Made by a program: the position numbers and the translations under genes
Shown here: positions 30,487 through 41,052 of the stretch, piece after piece
Layout: each line of letters starts with the position of its first letter
Position numbering within the stretch: the first letter of the stretch is position 1
Notes under the pieces: generated by a model
Database searches by the model: none
What the model was told of the DNA's origin: nothing
What the model saw: the letters and a program-made list of their open reading frames with translations, nothing else
Assembly: GCA_032716605.1 (NCBI GenBank)
Contig: CM064481.1
Location: 14,082,944 to 14,146,943, forward strand
From: Paralithodes platypus
Lineage: Eukaryota; Arthropoda; Malacostraca; Decapoda; Lithodidae
Direction: 5' to 3'
Length of the DNA: 64,000 nt

Positions 30487-32336
30487 TGTGACGCATGTCC
30501 ACGTGTGAGCATGCTGTACAGAACGCCTAGTCATTCCCCACTCTCGCTAGGATCGTCAGGGCAGGAACTTTGGCTGTAGTCTATGTAGAGTTTCCTAACT
30601 TAGTTCGTGTGAGCCGTTGTACTATAATAATTATGAATATGTATTTTGTTTTCATCTGAGTCAACGAGTTCTATTTTATATCATTAGTTATAAGTATTGT
30701 GTGTAAAACTTATTTGTAATGATGGGAAGAGAAACAGCCACAGTTGGGGGTCAGTGGGTGCGCCAGGCGGGAGGTAGGCCTAACTCACTCGCATTCCTCC
30801 CTCCCTCAGTGCTAGGGGAGCCTTTGTGTATCCCAGAGGAGAGAGAGAAATTACGTAACGGTTGTCAGTGGGCGGTCCTTAGTAGTTCACGTTGGGCTCA
30901 CTAGAGGGCCAGGTATAAAAGGGAAGTCTAGCCATTTTTTCATCAGAACTCATTAGGCAGAGCGACTTCTCATTTCCCTTGCTAACTATATATATTCTTC
31001 TGACTGATGGGAACTTTCTCTACTACCTTACATTCTTATCTCCTCTTTTCCCTGCCCTGTTTAACTTCCATTGTCCCGTTGGTGCAGAGCTAGTCAGGCA
31101 ACGTATTATCGCTTGAGTTCTCACGAGATACTTGCCTATTAGATAGCCTATTTTGGAAGGGTTGACTTAGAATAGGATTGATTTATGTTTGTTGCACTTG
31201 TATATGCATTTCCCTGTGTGTTATTATTATTATTCCTGTTTTCTGATGGTCTAGGTAATGCTAGACTGGAGTAAGGCTTTTCTGTGTTGCGAGTTGTTGT
31301 TTGATGCAGTGGTTAAGCGATAAACCTGCATACTCGTTTCGGTTCAGTGAAGCCTAGGTTGTCTTCGCGGCTGACTGTGTTGAGTTAATAATTTACAGTG
31401 CGTGAGGGCAAGAGCCTAACCACCCTGTATTTTATTAACAGTTTGTTTTTACTTTGTCAAGGAGCCGGGAGAAAACCAGATACAAGGGATCTGGATTTCT
31501 CAAAGTGCACTTGTTAGTTTTAACGTAATACTTTAAACAGTCGTGAGGACTTCGCTAGGCTACAAGCCGTTTTTGCTCAGTCACTGCTACCTTTTTGCCT
31601 ACAGTACCCCAGCTAGACTTTACTCGATTAGTAGATACAGAATAGTATTGAAGCTTTCCTTATGTATGATATTGTTTATGCACTATTGATTTCATGTGTT
31701 GCAAGCTTGGCTACTTTAGTGATTAGTGGCCCACGAGCACAATCCGAGTAGGCTATTGCCGTTGCATTTGCGGAGTACTTCCTTTTAATGTTTGCCATTT
31801 ACTATTGCATATTCTTGCAATTATTCTTATGCCAATTTAAGCCTTTAATAGTATTTAATTGCCAGTGTTTTTGCTTATTGAATTACTGTTCAAAATCCGA
31901 TACGTACTTCTTACGAGCATCCGAGAAGCATCTAACTTTTTTCAGAAGATTCCTTGCTCGATGCTTAAGGACTATTAATTAACGTAACGTAATAGTGCCG
32001 ATCCGAAGTAGAGGGTGGTGGACTTCTTAAGTTCATAGTCAAGGGTGGATTACTTCGGCTTCGGCCAACACTATTCTTTGGTGTTGTTGTTTTTTACTTC
32101 ATTGTTTGATTGTTGACCAGACTAGATAATTCCTGTCTCTTTATTAGTCTGTTGTTGAACACTAGTACCGAGTTCTTGTATAGCCCGTTATAGCAGATTG
32201 AACTCTGGAGGGTATTGGTGTTTTTTGTTCGGCTGGCAGTACTCAGGGGTTGGGATCGTGTGTTTCCGTTGTGGCAGCGAGCCGTATTCGAGTCCTGATT
32301 GAGAGCCCTTGTGTACCCGAGTGCCAGTTCGTAACA
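30487..32336 (+). repeat. G1 3' LTR
   Basis: 1850 bp, starts TGTGACGCATG and ends GTAACA, followed by the ATTC target duplication. Shows the empty site (GCTTAAGGAC near 31966) of the M2 element found in the 5' LTR. TATA box at 30914-30921. Confidence 0.92.
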
Positions 32337-32384
32337 ATTCTTAGCCTACATTTGAGTGTCACTTTCACTGTTGTCACTTCCACT

Positions 32385-35105
32385 TCAAAAGTTTGTTAGA
32401 GTGTGGAAGTTGTTGAAGCAGGTGCCAGCACACAGTCCAACTTGACACTCGAGGCATTCCCAAGTGGTTTTTGTGGGTTTGTGGGGTCTGCGAGTTGTGT
32501 GGCTGCACACATGGTACCTCTTCTGACTCCTAGCGTTACTACATGATGCTTTGAAAGGAAGGGCGCTGAGCTGGTGCTTCCTGAAGAATTCAGCACACCC
32601 TGTTCTGTCAAGCTGGCCTGGTCCTTGTATTGGCCTGCCTGGTGTACCCGCATGTTTAGCCAGGAGCTCAAGTAGCACCTGCTTGTGGAACTTCCGCAGG
32701 GACTTGTACTTCTTGGCTCCTGGAGTCCTCAGACGGTAGATGTTGTAGGCATTGAGGATCGACATATCTACCGTATGCAGGATAAACTTCTTGTACCACC
32801 TGCAAGATGTTCGCAGGCAGTCGATGAAGCCCATCTGCATGTCGGACTTGTCAACGAGGAGCATGTTGATGTTATAATCCAGGACAGCAGCTGGTTTTTG
32901 GACGGGGTTCTTGGTTGTTCGGTCCACCTTCCCTGTGGCGACCATCTGGGCCTTTTGGTATGTGGTGAGGAGGTTGACCTTGCGCTGGTCATGCCAGTGG
33001 ATGGAGAGGATGGGGTCACTCTTCTTGTGGAAGATGTCCGCCTTCTTCGTCTTGGTTGGGTAGCCTGGCATGCCCATCCTTTTGCCCTTGACTGTGCCGA
33101 CAGTTCCGGTCTTGCGGTCATGGAGGTACTTGGTCAGGAGAGGCGACGTGTAATAATTATCTGTGTAGAGGATGTGGTTATTATTGAAGTGCCTCTCCAT
33201 CATCTTCTTCACTACAGCGCCACCAAAACCAATGAGAGGGTCAGTCACAACTTCTCCAGCCTTGCCGCTGTAGACTATAAAGTCCAGCACATACCCCGTC
33301 AAGCAGTCGCAGAGGACGAAGAGCTTGATGCCGAAGCGGTGTCTCTTGGACGGGATATACTGTCGGAAGTGCAGCCTACCACGGAACAGGACCAGAGACT
33401 CGTCGAGGCACATCTTCTGGAAAGGAATCAGGTATGTGGTGAACCGATGACGTATCATGTCATACAGCTTCCTGATCTTCCATAATGAGTAGGGAAGGTG
33501 GACTGCCATGTTGTTTGTCAGGTGGAGATAGGAGAGGATGTCGAAGTACCTGTCCCTGGACATGTATTTGCCAAATGATGGAGTCGTTATGATGTCGCCA
33601 GTGATCCAGTAGTCAGCCAGAACGTGCTTCCTTATATGAGTCATCAGCATTGTGAGTGCCAAGAACACATATAGTTCTGCCACAGTGAGAGCTCTCCATG
33701 CCACCATCTTGGCACTGGTCTTCCTCCCAAGAAAGTTGGCACAGATAGCATGGTGGTGATTTGTCTCTTTGACGAGGTATTCCATGACTTCATTGTCATA
33801 GAAGCCACAGAAAAGTTCACTGGGGGTAGCATCTGGGCCACAGGGATATGCTGGTGACACCCCAGAACCCATCTGTACCTCGTCAAAGGCAGGACAATCT
33901 GGCTCAAAATCAGCTCCATCTGTCCACACAAACAGGTCGGGTGCTGATGCTCGAGGTCGTGCTGCAGCAGGCACACGCCCTGGACGCCCTGGCACACGCC
34001 CTTGGCCACGCGGACGCCCAGGCGGACGCCCTGCACGCCCACGCCCAGGCCCAGGCCCAGGGGCAGCGGCGTCGGCAGGCTGACCACGTCCACGACCTTG
34101 CCCTCTCCCTCGATTTGTCGGCACATCCTCTTCCTCTTCCTGTTCCTGTTCCTCTTCCTCTTCCTCCTCAGGCGACGTCAGGTCATCTGGGGCAATGTTG
34201 GGGTCGTCAGCATCCTCCTCAGGAGACAATTCTGGTGAAGAAGTGACCGGGCGTCGGCGGTGTGGGGCGCGGGAGGCTGCGGGAGCTTCAAGAATGGGAG
34301 CCGAGGCCTCGGGAGTTGGGCTCCTTTTGCGGCGAGCCGAGGGCTTTTCAGCAGCAAATAATGCTCTGCGGTGTGTTGAGGCCTGTGGCACATCACCAAT
34401 ACCACTTGAAGAGGCCCTTTGGTCATCCTTAACGAGAGATGAAGGCGAGGGCTGTGGGTGACCCACGCGGCGTCCCGTGTCAAGGCGTCGGGACAATGGA
34501 ATGCGGGTGGTTGCTAGGCCAGGGTCGCCGTCATTATCGCTATCTTCAGCTTCCCTATGCTTTTCTGTGGCTGCCCTGTGTGCTTTTTTAGCTGCACTTT
34601 TGATCAATGATTGTTTGTAGAAATATTTGCCCACTTTCAAGGGCGTACGGGCAGGCAAAGGGGAAGGTCCTGGGGTAGGGCTAGGGCTAGGCCTAGGCTG
34701 ACCTAGCAAAGATGGCGAGGGGGTAGGCCTAGGTTCTAGCACACTGGGAAGCTCAATGGCACCTTCCTGAAACACTTCCACATCAGGATCATCACTACTG
34801 TCTCCCCCCTCAAATAAATCGACATTATCGTCGTCTACAAAGCCCACGAAATCGTCTTCACTTTCACTTATAAATTGTACCTTGTCCACCAAGCTTTCGC
34901 CACTGCTCTCTTCATCACTTTCAAAAAGTTGTCGCTGTATAGCGCTATCACTCAACAAACGCTTAACTTTCTTTTGTTGAGCTCTCTTCTCAGTTGGAAC
35001 AGGCGTTGAAGTTGCGAGTGGGGTAGCACTGGGGCCCGCGGGAGGTTGCAACGAATCTGCCACGTCGGAAAACATTTTTTCAGTATTACTCGCTATGGCG
35101 GCCAC
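32385..35105 (-). CDS. PB1 piggyBac transposase
   Basis: One open minus-strand frame to 35105; the first ATG is at 35075 (about 896 codons), longer than classical piggyBac (about 600). The N-terminal 400 residues are disordered, with acidic, Pro/Ser and Gly/Arg-rich (GRGRGQ) parts. The DDE domain follows: LFCGFYDNEVMEYLV, ADYWITGDIITTPSFGKYMS, LDESLVLFRGR (first Asp), KRHRFGIKLFVLCD, YTDNYYTSPLL (second Asp) and LLVDKSDMQ (third Asp, usual GVDxxDQ). The C-terminus has a Cys/His-rich finger (CSHTTRR ... CLECQVGLCAGTCFNNFH). It would excise and insert the element at TTAA. No stop or frameshift is seen, so it may be functional protein-coding, although its 3' UTR is split by G1. Confidence 0.9.
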   Translation of the reverse strand: MAAIASNTEKMFSDVADSLQPPAGPSATPLATSTPVPTEKRAQQKKVKRLLSDSAIQRQLFESDEESSGESLVDKVQFISESEDDFVGFVDDDNVDLFEGGDSSDDPDVEVFQEGAIELPSVLEPRPTPSPSLLGQPRPSPSPTPGPSPLPARTPLKVGKYFYKQSLIKSAAKKAHRAATEKHREAEDSDNDGDPGLATTRIPLSRRLDTGRRVGHPQPSPSSLVKDDQRASSSGIGDVPQASTHRRALFAAEKPSARRKRSPTPEASAPILEAPAASRAPHRRRPVTSSPELSPEEDADDPNIAPDDLTSPEEEEEEEQEQEEEEDVPTNRGRGQGRGRGQPADAAAPGPGPGRGRAGRPPGRPRGQGRVPGRPGRVPAAARPRASAPDLFVWTDGADFEPDCPAFDEVQMGSGVSPAYPCGPDATPSELFCGFYDNEVMEYLVKETNHHHAICANFLGRKTSAKMVAWRALTVAELYVFLALTMLMTHIRKHVLADYWITGDIITTPSFGKYMSRDRYFDILSYLHLTNNMAVHLPYSLWKIRKLYDMIRHRFTTYLIPFQKMCLDESLVLFRGRLHFRQYIPSKRHRFGIKLFVLCDCLTGYVLDFIVYSGKAGEVVTDPLIGFGGAVVKKMMERHFNNNHILYTDNYYTSPLLTKYLHDRKTGTVGTVKGKRMGMPGYPTKTKKADIFHKKSDPILSIHWHDQRKVNLLTTYQKAQMVATGKVDRTTKNPVQKPAAVLDYNINMLLVDKSDMQMGFIDCLRTSCRWYKKFILHTVDMSILNAYNIYRLRTPGAKKYKSLRKFHKQVLLELLAKHAGTPGRPIQGPGQLDRTGCAEFFRKHQLSALPFKASCSNARSQKRYHVCSHTTRRPHKPTKTTWECLECQVGLCAGTCFNNFHTLTNF

Positions 35106-35287
35106 GTACGAACTGATAACACTAGTAGTTGAGGCTTGGTGGCGCTGCGGTCGCTCCTACCATGCCAAATTTGGCCGCGCAAATTTTGAAGCACGCTTTC
35201 AAGCACAAGGATTTTAAAATGACACCCGGGTTCCGGCCCTTTTGTTTTGGTGTCATTTTAAAATGACACCCGGGCTGGAAGGGTTAA

Positions 35288-36441
35288 GCGATACTCCATC
35301 TGCTTAGGCCTAGCCAGCCTCTCGTAGCTTTTTTACATGTACAAGTGTTATTGATTTATTGTATAAATATGTACTACTGTGTCATGTGTGTTCTGGTTAA
35401 GTTGTGTATTGACTTTTTCCAGGCACTATTAATTTTGTTAACCTCCGATTGCATCTGGTTGGTGTGGGTTACCGTTTCCGGCGGGTTTTCTCGATTGCTC
35501 CGTGAAAATCCGGCTGGTTTTCAGATTGCGTCTGGTGGGTGTGGGTTGCCTTTTCCGGCGGGTTTTCTCGATTGCACCGAGAAAATCCGGCTGGTTGCCG
35601 AGTTTTAATCACGCGTGGTTAAAATAGGCTTGTTTCCCCCGGCGAGTGGTGGCTTGAGGGCTCTCCAGAACTGCGTCTCTGTAGTGGGGCCTGTGTTCAG
35701 GCTTACTGCGTGTTTTCCCGGCGGAATGGCTTTACCCGATTCAACTAGGGGTTCATGCGGACACCTGTTGACTATAGATTTTCCCGGTTTTGCAAAGCCG
35801 TTGAAAAACTGGGCTGTTTTGTTTGATTAGTCTTTCCACCCCGGCGATCTTTTGCAAAGAAGTGGGGATAGGAACAATTGGGGTTAACTTTTCTATTAAT
35901 TTTCACCCGGCGGTTGAACCTCGGGAGGGTGGGAATCACGGATTTGCAATTCGGTAGGATTAGCCAAACAATTGAGGGATACAATTGGGTATCGAGACAT
36001 TCAACTTACGGCGATCTATGAAGGCTTCGAGAGGAGTCAGATCTAATGATTAAGATGGGCTTAACCTGGTTAACTGCATTATAATAAGGAGGCCGGCGTC
36101 TTATTATGGGTTCCCGGTGAACTTTATATCACAGGGAAGACTGCGTCATTTATAAAGAACTGCTCGTCTTTATATCATGTCAGAGGATATTCTTAAAACT
36201 TTTGGACACGTAAAGATATTCAAAAATCTTTACATATGAACCTACAGGGTAGCGAGAGGTAATAGTGGTGTATTACGTCTCGTTGCTCGGCGGATTCATT
36301 AACACTTGTGTTAGAACATTTTGGGGTAACCTTATGAGCATTAATTCCTGGAAATTTTCTTTTTTCCAGGGCGGAGTCCCGGCGGGTCCACAGAGGACCA
36401 AGTGAGGCCCGGGGGGAGTTAGCTTTTACCCAGTCTCTGCC
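35288..36441 (+). other. D1 leader (5' untranslated region)
   Basis: Continues the DIRS leader after PB1 and matches 50108-51403 (D2) and 62975-64000 (D3). It contains repeated GGCGG/CCCGGCGG words and blocks such as GGCGATCTATGAAGGCTTCG. Just before gag is a short stem-loop, CTGGAAA/TTTCCAG, around a T-rich loop, followed by CCCGGCGGG. Confidence 0.75.
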
Positions 36442-38834
36442 ATGGCTGCTCTAGCCCCTGTTTTTGCTCTTTGCTCAACGCCCTCATGTTCCGGGATCCC
36501 TATTTTTGCATACACTCTGTGCATTCGTTGTGTCAAATGCCTGGACCGATCAAGGGGTTTGTGGGTAACGAAGAATTGTACCTTTTGTAGTCAGCTCAGT
36601 ATTAAAGTATTACAGCACAACAATCTGGCCGTGGCGGTTGCATTACGCGAGGTCAGACAACTTCTTAGTAATTATGCTACTACAGTGGCTCATAGAGCAC
36701 TGCAGTGTGATAACGTAATTCTATGGGACCGTTTGTTGATTCAGCACCCCCCAATTAAACGTCCTCCTTCCCGAAGTAAATTCAATAAGTCGGCAGAGAC
36801 TGGGCTGGGTAAAGGGCTTCTTCCCTCTCCCGGCACATCTAAGAGACCGCGAGAGCCGTCTCCCCCGGCGACAGCTTCGGAGTCAAGATCTACTGTAGGT
36901 CCAGGTCACGGTCTCCTCTCAGAAAGCAGACTCATAGTCACTCGACTTCACCTTCGCGGAAGAAGAGTAGGACAGACAAGACCAAGGACAGTTCTAGTGA
37001 TACATCAAAGTCGAGGCAGAGTCACAAGTCTTCTAAGAAAGAGTCTCATGTACGAAAGTCCTCCCGGCGTTCGCCGGAGCCTCGAACCTCGCTTTCTGCC
37101 TCTACTCCCGACATGTCTCATGTCCAATCTGACAGGTCGGAAGTGGAGTCAGAGACTGTGGTGGGGGATATACCGGCGGACAGGTTGTCCTCAAATATTA
37201 TTCCCAGTTCCAATATTCTCACTTTAGATTTAGAGGGTTCTCCCGTCAGTGATAACCCGCTAGAGGGCTCGAGTGAGGAATCAGTCATTGGGGTGGGGCC
37301 TGGCTCACAAGTGAGTTCCGGCCAAGACTGGGGAGTTTGGAGGTACTGCCAGCCATGGAGGGACAGCTCTCTTCCGTCTCAAGCAAAACAGGTAGTGGCT
37401 GAAGTCCACCGGGACGCGGAGATCCCGTCTTCCATCCCTGACTTAACATGGCAACATGAGGGGGTCCCAGCCTCGGCGGAATCCTCTCAGGAGGGACCGG
37501 AGGCAAGGGATGAGGGCTCTATTATTTCTGAGGTGGGAATTCACGAGTCTAGTTTAGTCGTAGATAACTCTCAGAATAGGGATGCTTCACCTAATAGTTC
37601 TTCCTCTGCTCAATTTGTCACGGCGGATGAGATTAATGGGTTACTAGCGAGTGCTTTAACTAAGTTTTTTGGCCAGCAACCGGAGCCTCCTATAGTTGGT
37701 CTGGGAGCTTCCACGCCAACATCGAATGTCCGACCTCTGGCTACTTCCATTGCTTTGACACAAATTCCGCTCACTCCCCTTGTATCACCTACTATTGTTA
37801 CTAGGCCAACTTCGGCGGCACTAACTACTTCCAATGTGCGAGTAGTAGCAGACGTAAATCCTCCCCCGTTAGACAAAGCCCCGATCAGAAAAGGGGCTAT
37901 GCCTCTCTTATACGGGCCAGACGATTCTTGGGTATCATTGGTACCAACAAAGCCAGAGGTAGCACAGTCCACTATGTCAGGGGAGCTTCCGGTACCACGA
38001 GAGTGGGTAATCCAAGGGAATAAATCTAGGAAGTTAAGGGCTCTAGATATGCTGGGAAATGTACTTGATGTTAGTATTAAGGCCATCCCCAACTATTATC
38101 ATCATGATTATTTTGTATATTCTTCTACACCTGCCCTACCCCCTGCGTCAGCTTCAAAACAATTTTCGGACTGGACAAAACATGACGGGTTCAATGATAT
38201 CAAAACGCTGTCGGCTGTAACACCTGAGTTAGGTTTAAAGACATTCACAGACTCAGCCGCGAATCCAGTTTTGAAGGTGGAGCAGTTGGGTCCGGGACCT
38301 TGGGTGGACTGGGAAGTCGAGGCGCAAAACTTTGCAACTACATTCACTTCTAAAGCTTCACACCAAATTCCACAAGAAAGCCATTCTTGGTTCTCTCTCC
38401 CGGTATACTCTGCCGGCGGAGTTCCCTCTGCTCTATTTGCTTTTTTAGCTGCCCCTAAAATTAATCTATGCGAGATTAAAGATCCCTTTTCTACACCTTC
38501 CACTGCTCACCTAGACCGGGAGTTTAGGCTACGGGGAAAGGCATATAGACTATTTTCTCAGTATATAGTTACGCAACAGGTAGCAAAGTCAATGCTAACA
38601 TCTGCTCAGGCTATCGCAGACACAGAAGTCCGAAAGGCGATCAAACTGTCTAGACGCTTGCTTCTCCAGACTTCTATACAGTCACTGGGAGATATACGCA
38701 CGGCCTTGTTAGAGGCGGTGCGGGCAAGACAAGATCTAAGGATGTCTCTAGTCCGAAACCTCCCGGATAGGATTGCAAATCAAGTAATATTGTCCCCAGT
38801 TCTAACTGCCTCTTTAATGTCCCCGGAGGTGTGA
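36442..38834 (+). pseudogene. gag: D1 gag (frameshift and premature stop)
   Basis: Starts at ATG 36442, the same context as D2 (51404). The first 60 residues are Cys-rich (CSTPSC, CIRCVKC, CTFC), a possible zinc-binding module. A Ser/Arg-rich stretch follows. The frame changes between about 36900 and 37113; the second frame (37113-38834) carries the body with VNPPPLDKAPIRKGAMPLLY, LPVPREWVIQGNKSRK and a C-terminal helical region (QSLGDIRTALLEAVRARQDL). It ends at TGA 38832-38834, where D2 has TGG. The protein would package the RNA. The rest of the C-terminus and the RT start are removed by the deletion at 38895. Confidence 0.8.
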
Positions 38835-38894
38835 AGGACGGTGTTTAACATGGCTCAGGCCTTGAAGCACAGTCCCGCCCCGTCTAAGATCATG

Positions 38895-39976
38895 TAAAAT
38901 CTCTAGGATTCAAGGTAAACCTGGTAAAGTCAAACCTTGTTCCCTCACGAGTGGTCCAGTGGATAGGGCTGGTCTGGGACACAGCTGCTCTCACTCTGAG
39001 TCAGAGTGTGGACAATCGAAACAGGTTTCGCAAGAAACTGTTTCTGATTCTTCTCAGTCTGACTACGACATGGAGAGTCTGGGAATCTCTGGTCGGCTCT
39101 CTCAACTGGATTCAACTAACTGTAAAGTTGGGCCGGTTGAAAGTCAAACGTTTAATTTTGGAGGGCAACAAATTTTGTCCACTATTGCCGGCAGAAACAT
39201 TATGGCCCATCCCAAAATTAATACACGCCTTACTAGCGGTCTGGGCGAAGAGGGAAACATTGCACTCAGTCATGCCATGGACCTCTCCTCCGCCGACGGT
39301 ATGGGTGGACACGGATGCGTCAGGCACGATAGGTTGGGGCTTTCAGTCAAGCCAAGGGCATCAGGGTCAAGGGCTTTGGTCCCATTCAGAATCCTCCCAC
39401 ATAAATGTCAAAGAGTTACTAGTCCCCTTGTATTTCCTTCAGGCTCACGACATTTCTTTGCGGGGCAAATCAGTGGCCTTCAGGATGGACAATCTGAATG
39501 CGGTTCACTGCGTTCAGAAACAGGGGTCAGCGCGATCTCGGAGGTTGCTAAACGTGTCAGAAAAGATTTTTGTACTAGCCGACAAGCTGGACATTCAGCT
39601 TCACGCTTCTTATCTCCCCGGCGTAGCGAACGTTTGGGCAGATGCTCTATCTCAGAGACAGAGCACAACAGTAGAATGGGCACTCAAGCAAAACATTTTC
39701 GACCTAATGATTGCGAAGCCTTACCGTCCACAAGTGGATCTATTTGCGTCCGAGGAGACTCACAAACTCCCACTGTACCTAACCCGCCGGACAACCACGC
39801 CGGCGGGAGGACCCGACGCACTGGTGATGGACTGGAACATGTGGAGTTCCATTTATCTGTTTCCGCCGCCAGACGCTTCTCTGATGTGCCAAGTAGTAAA
39901 CAAACTACAGGATTATCGGGGCGTAGTCTCGTTAATCGCGTCCCGTGGCCGGCGCAGGCGTGGTACCAGCAATTAA
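38895..39976 (+). pseudogene. D1 RNase H and C-terminal region (RT core deleted)
   Basis: The frame begins after the deletion, in the RT thumb (TLGF/ SRVVQWIGLVWD landmark). It continues into an RNase H domain with VWVDTDASGTIGWGF (first Asp), HINVKELLVPLYFL (Glu), VAFRMDNLNAVH (Asp) and VANVWADALSQRQ (Asp), all intact. The DIRS-specific extension VDLFASEETHKLP and YLFPPPDASLMCQVV follows. A one-base loss near 39945 (GCGTCCCGTGG against GCGCCCCTGTGG in D2) ends it early. Without fingers and palm it has no polymerase. Confidence 0.82.
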
Positions 39977-41052
39977 AAACGTGGTGCCCGAACCCGGTGT
40001 CGCTCCCGGTCGGGTATTTCCACTTAGACACGATTGGCAACCTAGAGACCTCGCTGACTTTTGCATTATGGACATTCAGGAGGCCAAAATTATGGCTAGC
40101 TCCGTATGGTAGAAACGTGACCGATAAATTCATGAATCAATACACACAATCTACTAAGAGACAGTATCATTCGCATTGGCACTCTTTCACTTCTTGGATA
40201 CTCAGAACAGAACAATCCGTGCCTTCGGTGGCTTTGGTTTTTAATTATTTAAACTATCTGTTTGAGCAGAAACGTCTATCTGTAGTAACGTTAAAGAATC
40301 ACTTAACAGCAATTAGGATGCCATTCTTGGACCTTACAGGTCTAACCATACCATTAGCAGAGGAGACAGGTTTCATGAGGGCATGTTTTAAACTCCGCCC
40401 ACCTCCCCATCAGCTCATGCCTACCTGGTCTCTGGACAAAGCGTTGTCATTACTTCATTCCCGGCGGTACCAAAATACTGCAGATTTTGACTTACTTTTA
40501 AAAAGGGCAGTATTCCTTATGGCTTTGGCTACCGGGAACAGGGTGTCTGAGCTGGCGGCGATGAACAACACACCTAATTGCATCAGGTTTGGTAGGCTCA
40601 ATGATTGTATTCATATTGCCCCTTCCCCGGGGTTCATCGCCAAGAATGAACACAGTGATCACGTGTTTTCAGAATTCACGGTGCCGGCGTTGAAAAGGGG
40701 AAAGGTGCACCATAATTTATGTCCAGTGGAAGCGCTAACCAAATATTTGAAAGTCGCACCTAGGAATCAACAAGGTGCTTTATGGGTATCAAGTACGGGT
40801 AAACGCGTAATGAAACGTAAACTGGCTTCTCTCTTAGTTAACGTCATTCAGGAAAGTAATTCCGGCGTTGTGGGTAGAGCTCACAATTTACGCAAATGGG
40901 CGACCTCTTTGCGTTTCCTTAAGAATTTTTCTGTTGAGGACATAGCTGCCACGTACCTCTGGTCCTCTAATCATACTTTTTTGACTCGATACCTTTCAGT
41001 AGCTTTAGACAGGCCTTCCATGCCATGTATAGCTTTACGGCAGAGGGTCTAG
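38959..41052 (+). CDS. D1 tyrosine recombinase ORF with overprinted N-terminal part
   Basis: One open frame of 697 codons. Residues from about 370 on are a complete DIRS tyrosine recombinase: core-binding part (QYTQSTKRQYHSHW, LSVVTLKNHLTAIR), catalytic ALATGNRVSELAAM (Arg I), RAHNLRKWATSL (HxxR) and NHTFLTRYLSVALD (His/Trp position and Tyr). These residues are intact. The first part (38959 to about 40070) is Ser/Arg/Gly-rich and lies in the -1 frame of the RNase H ORF. The recombinase replaces an integrase in DIRS elements and inserts circular cDNA. The same frame is open over RT-RNase H in D2. Whether the overprinted part is translated is unknown; a short recombinase starting near 40069 would need another start. 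Confidence 0.8.
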   Translation: MDRAGLGHSCSHSESECGQSKQVSQETVSDSSQSDYDMESLGISGRLSQLDSTNCKVGPVESQTFNFGGQQILSTIAGRNIMAHPKINTRLTSGLGEEGNIALSHAMDLSSADGMGGHGCVRHDRLGLSVKPRASGSRALVPFRILPHKCQRVTSPLVFPSGSRHFFAGQISGLQDGQSECGSLRSETGVSAISEVAKRVRKDFCTSRQAGHSASRFLSPRRSERLGRCSISETEHNSRMGTQAKHFRPNDCEALPSTSGSICVRGDSQTPTVPNPPDNHAGGRTRRTGDGLEHVEFHLSVSAARRFSDVPSSKQTTGLSGRSLVNRVPWPAQAWYQQLKTWCPNPVSLPVGYFHLDTIGNLETSLTFALWTFRRPKLWLAPYGRNVTDKFMNQYTQSTKRQYHSHWHSFTSWILRTEQSVPSVALVFNYLNYLFEQKRLSVVTLKNHLTAIRMPFLDLTGLTIPLAEETGFMRACFKLRPPPHQLMPTWSLDKALSLLHSRRYQNTADFDLLLKRAVFLMALATGNRVSELAAMNNTPNCIRFGRLNDCIHIAPSPGFIAKNEHSDHVFSEFTVPALKRGKVHHNLCPVEALTKYLKVAPRNQQGALWVSSTGKRVMKRKLASLLVNVIQESNSGVVGRAHNLRKWATSLRFLKNFSVEDIAATYLWSSNHTFLTRYLSVALDRPSMPCIALRQRV

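Larger units (their letters stand above)
20910..32336 (+). mobile_element. G1: Gypsy LTR retrotransposon with integrase before RT (Gmr1-like order)
   Basis: Bounded by the 4-bp duplication ATTC (20906-20909 and 32337-32340). LTRs start TGTGAC and end TAACA. Internal order is gag with a zinc knuckle, protease, integrase, RT, RNase H; no envelope gene is seen. Integrase upstream of RT is the reverse of ordinary Gypsy and is known for Gmr1-like elements. Later insertions are M2 in the 5' LTR, two M3 copies in the protease region and retroposon R in the RT/RNase H region. After mentally removing M3, M3 and R, the pol frame is phase-consistent across each site, but a few small frameshifts make the copy defective. 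LTRs are nearly identical, so insertion is fairly recent. Confidence 0.9.
20110..35283 (-). mobile_element. PB1: piggyBac transposon inserted in D1 and split by G1
   Basis: TTAA target duplications lie at 20106-20109 and 35284-35287. Ends are imperfect inverted repeats CCCTCCTGGCCCGGG and CCCTTCCAGCCCGGG. The transposase gene reads on the minus strand at 32385-35105. The 3' untranslated part (20110-20909 and 32337-32384) is split by the LTR retrotransposon G1. Near the 5' end TTTTAAAATGACACCCGGG occurs twice (about 35211-35231 and 35257-35275), a likely transposase-binding subterminal repeat. Uninterrupted leader in D2 and D3 confirms the insertion site in D1. Confidence 0.9.

Noticed and set aside
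33848..34246. Plus-strand ORFs opposite the PB1 transposase (also 32685-33485)
   Set aside because: Shadows of the GC-rich, repetitive transposase coding sequence.
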